From contig NZ_JABJVN010000002.1 of NCBI RefSeq assembly GCF_013618475.1, positions 372,001-436,000 of the forward strand: 64,000 bases of DNA. Direction: 5' to 3'. The stretch is from Saccharibacillus deserti (GTDB taxonomy: Bacteria > Bacillota > Bacilli > Paenibacillales > Paenibacillaceae). Below the pieces are notes generated by a model, which saw only the letters and a program-made list of their open reading frames with translations, was not told where the DNA came from and did no database searches. The first letter of the stretch is position 1; each line of letters opens with the position of its first letter. Of this stretch, positions 43,081 through 49,823 are shown piece after piece. A program made the translations under genes and the position numbers.

Positions 43081-44661
43081 ATGCGAGGTTTAATATTTGA
43101 AAACAAGAAGTTTATAGGTATCACTTTGTTATTGGTAATTATGTCTTCTATTACAGCTACAATCGTTCCGGTTCTTATTCAGTTTTTTTCGAAGCAAACT
43201 GATAAACTTGATGTTAAATTATTTGTTTTTGCAATAACTGCCATGATTGTATCATTTGTAATACAATTTTTTCTTCTTATTTATAGACAAAACTATGCAT
43301 CTAAATTCAATACACAGCATCTTTCATCACTTATAAAAAAAATGTATCAGCTAAAATATGATCAATATAACAAGTTTGAACCTACATACCTCATCAATAG
43401 AATTTTCGCTGCTGTTGATACCTTATATATTTTTTTGATAACCAGTTTTGAAAGTCTGGTTCAAGCGTCGTTTCTTATTTTAGTTTCGTTGATTCTTTCT
43501 TTTTCTATACACTGGTCAATAGCTACAATATTATTTCTTCTAATTCCAATCAATCTTTTCGGTTTTCGGTTCATTAATACTCGATTGAAAACGAAAATGG
43601 AAGAACTACAATTCATGGGTGCGGCGGCTAATAAAGACTTAGTCGTTACTTTATCAAACGTTGATCATATCAAACAGATCCCTCAGTATTCAGATTTAGA
43701 AAAAGCTATTGTTCCTAAAATAGAAAATTTATATAAAATACTATCTAATACTAATAAATTTGCTCAAGGATCAAGTTCCATTATTGATTTCGTCAACCAG
43801 ATCATTCAAAATGTTTTATATATTTCAGTTGCTTATTGTATTATTCAAGGATGGCTTCCTATAAGCAGTATGATTATGATCGGAATAATTTTTCCTTTGT
43901 TTTTTAATTCATTGAAAAAACTAACAGAAGTAAATATCAATTTAAAAGCTTTAGAAACGAGTAATGACTTTATTAAAAAAGACTTAGATGATCATAGTGA
44001 AACAGACGGATCGATAGAAATCGAAAAAATCGAAAAAATAACCTTAAGAAATCCAGCATTTCAAATTGAAAATTTCCAATTTAGATTGTTAGTGGATAGT
44101 ACCTTATTGAAAGGTCAAATTGTTTATATACAAGGAGATTCAGGATCAGGGAAATCCTCTCTTTTAAAGCTTCTAGTCAAATTTAGAGAAAGTTCAGGAA
44201 TTGAAATTAATGAAATTCCAATCCATTTAGTAAGCAACTGTTCTCTAAGATCAAAAATTGCTTATCTTTCTCAGAACACTACAATTTTATCAAGAACAAT
44301 CGAAGAAAATATCGGATTTGGGAGAGATTTGACTGAAAGAGAGAAACAGATTGTGGAAGAATCCGGAATATTGGATCCGATTTTTAAAACTAAACAGTGG
44401 AGCACTCTCTTGACGGAAAATGGAGCGAATTTATCAGGAGGAGAAAAGCAAAGAATTGCAATTGCTAGAATGTTAATCAAAGAAGCTGATGTATATATAT
44501 TCGATGAGAGCACAAGCAGTATTGACCAAGTGTCAGCTAACGCTCTTTTTCAGTCTCTCATAAAGCTATCTACAGGAAAAATCATGATTTATACTTCGCA
44601 TGATATAGTATTCAAAACTTATGCAACACATACAATTCCCATAGAAACGGTGAAAGAATGA
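43081..44661 (+). CDS. ABC exporter (membrane plus ATPase half-transporter) of the peptide island
   Basis: 526 residues. Residues 1-~300 carry about six membrane segments of an ABC exporter domain; the ATPase has Walker A GDSGSGKSS near residue 355, the Q-loop YLSQNT, signature LSGGEKQR and Walker B VYIFDESTSS. There is no N-terminal C39 peptidase domain, so leader removal must be done by another enzyme. AAAGGAGG precedes ATG 43081. It is AT-rich like the rest of the island and overlaps the next gene by 4 nt. By context it exports, or gives immunity to, the modified peptide encoded at 45836. Confidence 0.85.
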   Translation: MRGLIFENKKFIGITLLLVIMSSITATIVPVLIQFFSKQTDKLDVKLFVFAITAMIVSFVIQFFLLIYRQNYASKFNTQHLSSLIKKMYQLKYDQYNKFEPTYLINRIFAAVDTLYIFLITSFESLVQASFLILVSLILSFSIHWSIATILFLLIPINLFGFRFINTRLKTKMEELQFMGAAANKDLVVTLSNVDHIKQIPQYSDLEKAIVPKIENLYKILSNTNKFAQGSSSIIDFVNQIIQNVLYISVAYCIIQGWLPISSMIMIGIIFPLFFNSLKKLTEVNINLKALETSNDFIKKDLDDHSETDGSIEIEKIEKITLRNPAFQIENFQFRLLVDSTLLKGQIVYIQGDSGSGKSSLLKLLVKFRESSGIEINEIPIHLVSNCSLRSKIAYLSQNTTILSRTIEENIGFGRDLTEREKQIVEESGILDPIFKTKQWSTLLTENGANLSGGEKQRIAIARMLIKEADVYIFDESTSSIDQVSANALFQSLIKLSTGKIMIYTSHDIVFKTYATHTIPIETVKE

Positions 44662-45083
44662 AAAATTATTGGACGATCGAAGAAGTCGCTCAAGAATTAA
44701 GCGTTACAACGAGAACAGTCAGAAATTATTTAAAGTCGGGTGAACTTTCAGGCATAAAAGTTGGAGGACAATGGAGGTTCACAGCAGAAAATATCCGTAG
44801 ATTAGTAGGGGTTAATAGCCCGCTAATTTCTTTTTCTGAGAACAAAGAAACAGATAAGGATTATCAAGAAGCAATCATAGCATTCAACCTTCCCATAAGG
44901 AGCGAAGATGAAAGTTCCAATTATCGAAATTTACTTCTTGAACAATACAATAAAGTTTATTCCGGAGAAAATCGGAATTTTTATTATGAGAATGTTTCTC
45001 CAAAAGTAGTTAGAATAATTTTATCAGGATCCGCAAAATATGTTTTGAATTTTGGAGCATGGATTGAACAGAAATTTTATTAA
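44658..45083 (+). CDS. Helix-turn-helix DNA-binding protein (excisionase/MerR-like fold)
   Basis: 141 residues. The N-terminus YWTIEEVAQELSVTTRTVRNYLKSGELSGIKVGGQWRF is a HTH_17/excisionase-type winged helix. The C-terminal ~80 residues are unrecognised and could be a ligand or dimer domain. It overlaps the ABC exporter stop by 4 nt. It may control the island, possibly through the inverted repeat at 42993-43054. Confidence 0.8.
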   Translation: MKNYWTIEEVAQELSVTTRTVRNYLKSGELSGIKVGGQWRFTAENIRRLVGVNSPLISFSENKETDKDYQEAIIAFNLPIRSEDESSNYRNLLLEQYNKVYSGENRNFYYENVSPKVVRIILSGSAKYVLNFGAWIEQKFY

Positions 45084-45094
45084 CCTTCAGATAT

Positions 45095-45590
45095 AAAGGT
45101 GGCTCTTCACCACAAGTTTTCCATGACAGAATCAGGGCCATTTTCTAGCCAGATTGATGCATGAAATGAGTCATGTTTCGGTAGCCATACGCTCGATGTT
45201 TCAGAGATTCACTTTCGCGTTCAGGGCTTCATCTACACGCAGATGCTCTCGGACTTCGCGCCGTTGTTCGTCGGTCGGGCGGTAAGCAGCCGAAGCGCAG
45301 GTCGGGTTTCGCCATGCGCTTCGGCTGAACAATGTCATTTTTCGTCGTTGCTTCATTGAATCCGCAAAGAATACAATCGAGTGAAACCGATCCAAAACCT
45401 GTTTGGTCTGCAGATAGGTTATTTGCATCGCTTTGCTCATCACCGGTGTTACGTCTCTCACTACAGCCTGGGCCTGCTGCATCTTATTCATTGGAGACAA
45501 GTCAGATCCAGCTGTCTTCCCGCTGCTCGGTTTCTTTCCCTTAGACTGCTGGCAGATTGATGAGTTGTTTGATAAACGGAACATGCAAGC
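45095..45590 (-). pseudogene. Decayed transposase, ISL3-like
   Basis: On the minus strand a broken frame (45201-45584) reads MQQAQAVVRDVTP, then VLDRFHSIVFFADSMKQRRK, then WRNPT...TDEQRREVREHL. This matches the order of ISL3-family transposases (the D in [VI]xxDxFH, then W-x-NP and DEQ). Further C-terminal pieces (KHRAYGYRN) continue near 45180 in shifted frames. Composition is closer to the GC-rich host than to the island. No start, no intact ends and no target duplication could be seen. Confidence 0.5.
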
Positions 45591-45719
45591 CGCTCTCCTC
45601 TTCGTGCGGGTCTCGACAATTACAGGATTACCGGAAGTGAAGCTTATTTTCTATTTTTTAGTTTAAAGCCTGTAAAATACATTTTATGATGAAGATATAA
45701 TAAATGTTTAATTTGTAAA

Positions 45720-45763
45720 AGATAGAAGTAAAGCGGATTTCTAGCTTACTTCTATCTTTTTGT
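45720..45763 (+). terminator. Terminator upstream of the precursor peptide gene
   Basis: A 15-bp stem (AGATAGAAGTAAAGC / GCTTACTTCTATCT, near perfect) with a short loop, followed by T5. It isolates the peptide operon from upstream transcription. The rest of 45590-45835 is AT-rich with several -10-like TATAAT/TATAAG strings but no convincing complete promoter. Confidence 0.8.
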
Positions 45764-45835
45764 TATAAAATGTGATCTTTTTCATTTATGTATAAGTGCA
45801 TATAAGGTATTTTTTTGAAAAAGGAGGTGATTTCT

Positions 45836-45937
45836 GTGAAGGAATATTCCAAGCCAAAAGTATTTATGATGTCAATTAAAGCTCAAGCAGCATGTATGTG
45901 TTCATGTGGTTTTATCACGGGAGCCGGATCCGGTTAA
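45836..45937 (+). CDS. RiPP precursor peptide, 33 residues, CxCxC core
   Basis: GTG 45836 is 5 nt after a perfect AAGGAGGTGA site. The peptide begins MKEYSKPKVFMMSIK and ends AACMCSCGFITGAGSG; Cys are residues 20, 22 and 24. The N-terminal K-x-Y-x-x-P-x-V resembles leader segments bound by PqqD-like recognition domains. The C-terminal part is Cys, Gly, Ser and Thr rich, as expected for a core cross-linked by a radical SAM enzyme. Radical SAM, PqqD-like and peptidase genes follow. The mature structure, cleavage point and activity are unknown. Confidence 0.82.
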   Translation: MKEYSKPKVFMMSIKAQAACMCSCGFITGAGSG

Positions 45938-45962
45938 AGCTTCGAAAATTGATTTGGATTAT

Positions 45963-45999
45963 CCGCTTACTCTTTTAAAAAAGAACTGAGAGTAAGCGG
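45963..45999 (+). terminator. Stem-loop between precursor and radical SAM gene
   Basis: An 11-bp perfect stem (CCGCTTACTCT / AGAGTAAGCGG) with a 15-nt loop and a weak following T stretch (GATTCTCG). It would let most transcripts stop after the precursor while some read into the enzymes. Confidence 0.75.
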
Positions 46000-46050
46000 G
46001 ATTCTCGTAATTGATTATTGATTTTCACACTTTGAGAAGGAGTAAATAAA

Positions 46051-47352
46051 ATGAACAAAATTTCATTTCCTAAAATAGCTGTTTATAAAGAAAAACAAGA
46101 CTATATTGTTCACAACTTTCAATTGAATAGCTGGGTGGTTTTTGGAAAAAGTGAATACGATATTGCATCCAAAATTATTTTTCAAAATCGATCTGAACAA
46201 GAATTAATCGTTGAAGGATATGAAAAGGATAAAATCGTTTATATTTTAAACTTGCTTTTGCTTTATAAAATTGGATATATAGAAAAGCTGCCGGAAGAAT
46301 ATAAGGAATATAATTCATATAAGCAAAAAAAAATAGAATCTGAAAAACCCAGTACTATGTATTTTGTGACAACTTATAAGTGTAATTTAAATTGTATATA
46401 TTGTTACGCTGAAAGTAGCCCCACACGTTCTACTTGTGATGATTTAAATACCGAGGAAGCAATGAGAATGTTTGAAAATGTTCAAGAACTGGGAGTCGAA
46501 ACAATTGTTTTTACAGGAGGAGAGGCATTTTTAAGAAAAGATATTTTTGAATTAATAGAATTTGTGAGAAATTTAAATATGAACGCAAACATTATAACAA
46601 ACGGTTCTTTAATTCAGAATAAAAAGGTTGCTGGAAAATTAGCTTCTCTAGCAAATCTTATTACAATTAGCTTAGATTCAATGGATGCTGCAAAACATGA
46701 TCTTAATAGAGGTAAAGGATCTTGGGAAAAGGCAAAAAAAGCGATTGATTTATTGGTAGAAGCAAAGGCAAACTTGAAAATCAATCAAACAATTACAAAG
46801 AATAATCTAAATGCTTCTGAGAAAGTTCTGAAGTTCGCTAATTTAAATAATCTTCATGTGAAAGTAATCGCTACTTCCTCATTGGGTAGAGGAAAGGATT
46901 TTGCTTTTAGTCAATCTTTAAATCGTTATGAAAGAATTAAACTAGACGAAAAATTATTTGACTTAAACAGAAAAAAAGCTAATAAATTATCAATCAAACA
47001 ATTTGAGCATAAAAAACATTGTGGACACGGTGTAGGGGAGTTTTCTATAGACAGTATGGGAAATATATATTTATGTAAGTTATTACATGACGATAAAATG
47101 GTGGCAGGTAATATTAAGAATGATGATCTGAAAACCGTTTTTTATGAATCGGATTTGTTTATGAATGCAAAAAACAGGACTGTTCATAATATTTCAGGAT
47201 GTAAAGATTGTACTTTTAAAGAATTTTGCGGAGGCGGCTGTAGAGCCATTCAAGCATCTCAAGATGGTGATTTGGATCAAACGGATTTTCATGAATGTTT
47301 TCACATACGTAAAAATTTCAAAACACAAATGTGGAGTTATTTCAAAAATTGA
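46051..47352 (+). CDS. Radical SAM/SPASM peptide maturase
   Basis: 433 residues. Residues ~20-80 look like a PqqD-type winged-helix recognition domain (LNSWVVFGKSEYDIASKI...LLLYKIGYIEKL). The radical SAM barrel follows with CNLNCIYC (Cys111, 115, 118) for the AdoMet cluster and FTGGEAFLR. The C-terminal SPASM set Cys324, 342, 384, 387, 393, 397 and 416 (spacing CxxCx5Cx3C in the middle) would hold two auxiliary 4Fe-4S clusters. Such enzymes install thioether or carbon links in peptides (sactipeptides, ranthipeptides and relatives). AAGGAG precedes ATG by 9 nt. The likely substrate is the 33-residue peptide upstream. Confidence 0.9.
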   Translation: MNKISFPKIAVYKEKQDYIVHNFQLNSWVVFGKSEYDIASKIIFQNRSEQELIVEGYEKDKIVYILNLLLLYKIGYIEKLPEEYKEYNSYKQKKIESEKPSTMYFVTTYKCNLNCIYCYAESSPTRSTCDDLNTEEAMRMFENVQELGVETIVFTGGEAFLRKDIFELIEFVRNLNMNANIITNGSLIQNKKVAGKLASLANLITISLDSMDAAKHDLNRGKGSWEKAKKAIDLLVEAKANLKINQTITKNNLNASEKVLKFANLNNLHVKVIATSSLGRGKDFAFSQSLNRYERIKLDEKLFDLNRKKANKLSIKQFEHKKHCGHGVGEFSIDSMGNIYLCKLLHDDKMVAGNIKNDDLKTVFYESDLFMNAKNRTVHNISGCKDCTFKEFCGGGCRAIQASQDGDLDQTDFHECFHIRKNFKTQMWSYFKN

Positions 47353-47370
47353 AAGGTGGTTTTAATAAAT

Positions 47371-47652
47371 ATGAACATCTACTCTTTAAATGGTTCTGTT
47401 TTCTCTAACGCTAATACTGAAGGTGTTTTTATTCTATCTCCTACTGGAGAAACGTTAATTTTAAAAGACGATGTTTCTTGTTCAATTTTCAATGAATTCA
47501 AAAAAGATAACTCTGTATCATTGGAGCAAATTTCCGAAGTTGTACGACGCAACTTTAAAATATCAATCGAAGAAGAAGAATTTCAAAAGGATATTTCCGA
47601 GTTTGTTGAAGTTTTACTACAACATCAAATAATTCAAGTGATGAGCTTATGA
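47371..47652 (+). CDS. PqqD-family RiPP recognition element protein
   Basis: 93 residues. The pattern of beta-strands followed by a winged helix is typical: an N-terminal GVFILSPTGETLILKDD, then the helical CSIFNEFKKDNS and VVRRNFKISIEEEEFQKDISEFVEVLLQHQII. PqqD proteins bind leader peptides and deliver them to radical SAM enzymes. ATG 47371 is 12 nt after AAGGTGG; GTG 47356 is inside that site. The stop overlaps the next gene by 4 nt. Confidence 0.78.
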   Translation: MNIYSLNGSVFSNANTEGVFILSPTGETLILKDDVSCSIFNEFKKDNSVSLEQISEVVRRNFKISIEEEEFQKDISEFVEVLLQHQIIQVMSL

Positions 47653-48338
47653 TAAAAAATTTTACTAAAGAAGCTCTTTTGTCTGGGAAAGATGTCTTAA
47701 TGGAAATTGAAGGGAATTGTATGGTTCCACTTATTTTAGGAGGAGAAAAAGTTTTAATACGGTCGATAAAAAGTAATGAAAAATTACGTATAGGTGATGT
47801 CGTTTTATTTGAAGATGAAGTTTTAAATAATTTAGTGCTTCATAGGATAAATTATATATATGAAGATTTTATCGTAACGTCAGGAGATAACAACCCTTTT
47901 TTTGATCCCATTATAAATAAAAGAAAAATCATTGGTAAAATTAAATTTTCTAATAAAAACACAGAGCAAGATTCATCTAATATAATATATGTAATTAATT
48001 CTTCATTGAAAAAAACAAAAAAACAAAACTTTTATTATACAGATTGTCCTAATGAAATGATTGATAAAATGAAAGCTCTAAATTATTCAATTGTTGTGCT
48101 ACATAATCAAGCAAAAGTTCATTTATTTGAATGTGATCTTTCTAAATTTAATAAGATCGCTTACTTTTTCGGATATGAATTCAATGATGAACTAGACAAT
48201 CACATTTCCAAAAATAAAGTTGATGCGGTTTTGAGAACAGAAATATTTCCTAGCACGACGGACTTGGTAGAACAAATTAAATCAATAGATTTTCTACATA
48301 CGAAATATAACACATTACCTTTTTTGCATAGTGATTGA
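47649..48338 (+). CDS. S24/S26-like peptidase with a Cys in place of the nucleophile Ser
   Basis: 229 residues. The first ~100 resemble the signal peptidase core: MEIEGNCMVPLILGGEKVLI, where families have G-x-S-M-x-P, then IGDVVLFEDE, then LHRI (His65) and TSGDNN. Cys24 replaces the usual Ser, so it may be a Cys-type protease or an inactive binder. No N-terminal membrane anchor is present, so it is likely cytoplasmic. The last ~120 residues are an unrecognised domain. It is translationally coupled to the PqqD gene and is the best candidate for leader removal. Its stop overlaps the pheS promoter -35. Confidence 0.75.
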   Translation: MIKNFTKEALLSGKDVLMEIEGNCMVPLILGGEKVLIRSIKSNEKLRIGDVVLFEDEVLNNLVLHRINYIYEDFIVTSGDNNPFFDPIINKRKIIGKIKFSNKNTEQDSSNIIYVINSSLKKTKKQNFYYTDCPNEMIDKMKALNYSIVVLHNQAKVHLFECDLSKFNKIAYFFGYEFNDELDNHISKNKVDAVLRTEIFPSTTDLVEQIKSIDFLHTKYNTLPFLHSD

Positions 48339-48364
48339 CGTCGTGAATAAAATTTTAGTACAAT
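48335..48364 (+). promoter_or_regulatory. Promoter of pheST
   Basis: TTGACG at 48335-48340, 18-bp spacer, TACAAT at 48359-48364. The -35 overlaps the stop codon of the island's last gene. Confidence 0.75.
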
Positions 48365-48369
48365 AATGC

Positions 48370-48690
48370 AGTGAATATTTAAAATCTAATGCCGCGATGA
48401 TAGAGAAAAGTAAGCGCCGACGCCGTACAGGGAAAAAATGCCGTGGATTGAGAGCATTTTTACGACAACGCCGACGCCGAAGTTCGCTCTGGAGCCGCTG
48501 TCTGAACCGGGACGCCTGCCGCCCCGCATTAGGACAGCCGGGTCGACGACCCGTTATCTTCGTCATCTGAGAGAAGTCCGGCCGCTGCGGCCGCGAGTTT
48601 CCCGATACCGACAGGTCGGCGGGAAGGCTTCTGAATTAGGGTGGTAACGCGATCTTTTCGTCCCTTGGGGCGGGAAGATCTTTTTGTTTT
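48370..48690 (+). promoter_or_regulatory. T-box riboswitch of pheST (phenylalanine)
   Basis: The T-box core AGGGTGGTAACGCG is at 48638-48651, followed by the terminator GATCTTTTCGTCCC / GGCGGGAAGATC and T5 at 48651-48686. A TTC triplet at 48483-48485 in GAAGTTCGCTC fits a phenylalanine specifier in stem I. Uncharged tRNA-Phe would relieve termination. Confidence 0.9.
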
Positions 48691-48759
48691 TCGGGTTTTT
48701 TTAAGGTAAAAATGACGAGTATTCATTACTTCCCTTGGCGGGAAAGGAGTCTGCGGACG

Positions 48760-49776
48760 ATGAGAGAACGTTTGGAACAGTTGAAAGCCGAAGCGCTCGA
48801 GCATTTGAGAAGCGTGGCGGACGCAAAACAGCTCGATGAGCTGCGCGTCAAATATCAGGGCAAAAAAGGCAAATTGACCGAGATTCTGCGCGGCATGGGC
48901 GGGCTGTCGGCCGAAGAGCGTCCGGTGATCGGACAGCTGGCGAACGAGGTGCGCGATGCGATCGATGCGGCCGTCAGCGCGCACAGCGAACGTTTCGAAC
49001 GCGAAGAAACGGAGCGCCGCCTGGCGTCCGAGACGATCGACGTGACGCTGCCGGGGCGCAAACTGCCGCGCGGCGCGGCACACCCGCTGAACCGGATCAT
49101 CGAAGAGATCGAACAGATCTTTATCGGCATGGGCTACCAGGTGTCCGAAGGCCCGGAAGTCGAGACCGACTACCACAACTTCGAAGCGCTCAATCTGCCG
49201 AAAGACCATCCGGCGCGCGATATGCAGGATTCCTTCTATATTACGGAAGATCTGCTGATGCGTACGCATACGTCCCCGGTTCAGGTGCGCACGATGCAGA
49301 AGATGGACGGCGAAGTGCCGGTGAAGATCATCTGCCCGGGCAAAGTATACCGACGCGACGACGACGACGCGACCCATTCGTTCCAATTCCACCAGATCGA
49401 AGGACTCGTGATCGGCAAAAATATCCGCATGAGCGACCTCAAAGGCACGCTGCTGCAGCTGATGCAGGAGCTGTTCGGCAGCGATACGCAGATCCGGATG
49501 CGTCCGAGCTTCTTCCCGTTCACCGAACCGAGCGCGGAAGTGGACGTGAGCTACCGCAAAAAAGGCGCGGAAAGCACGGGCTGGCTCGAAGTGCTCGGCT
49601 GCGGCATGGTGCATCCGCGCGTGCTGGAGATGAGCGGCTACGATCCGAAAGAGTACAGCGGTTTTGCATTCGGCATGGGCGCCGAGCGTCTCGCGATGCT
49701 CAAATACGGCATCGACGATATCCGTCATTTCTACAACAACGACGAACGGTTCCTAAACCAGTTCGCCCGTCAATAG
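48760..49776 (+). CDS. pheS: Phenylalanyl-tRNA synthetase alpha chain
   Basis: 338 residues, normal length. Class II catalytic subunit of the alpha2-beta2 enzyme that charges tRNA-Phe. An N-terminal coiled-coil arm (residues ~1-90) contacts tRNA; motif 2 ([10 protein letters not shown]) and motif 3 ([18 protein letters not shown]) are present, as is [17 protein letters not shown] 48760 has GGAAAGGAG 10 nt upstream. T-box controlled, cotranscribed with pheT. Confidence 0.97.
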   Translation: MRERLEQLKAEALEHLRSVADAKQLDELRVKYQGKKGKLTEILRGMGGLSAEERPVIGQLANEVRDAIDAAVSAHSERFEREETERRLASETIDVTLPGRKLPRGAAHPLNRIIEEIEQIFIGMGYQVSEGPEVETDYHNFEALNLPKDHPARDMQDSFYITEDLLMRTHTSPVQVRTMQKMDGEVPVKIICPGKVYRRDDDDATHSFQFHQIEGLVIGKNIRMSDLKGTLLQLMQELFGSDTQIRMRPSFFPFTEPSAEVDVSYRKKGAESTGWLEVLGCGMVHPRVLEMSGYDPKEYSGFAFGMGAERLAMLKYGIDDIRHFYNNDERFLNQFARQ

Positions 49777-49823
49777 AAGCGTAGAAGCAGGAATATAACA
49801 CAAGAGAAGGAAGTGAGCGGGCA

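Noticed and set aside
43081-43400. C39 bacteriocin-processing peptidase domain on the ABC exporter
   Set aside because: The protein begins directly with membrane segments; no Cys/His protease motifs precede them.
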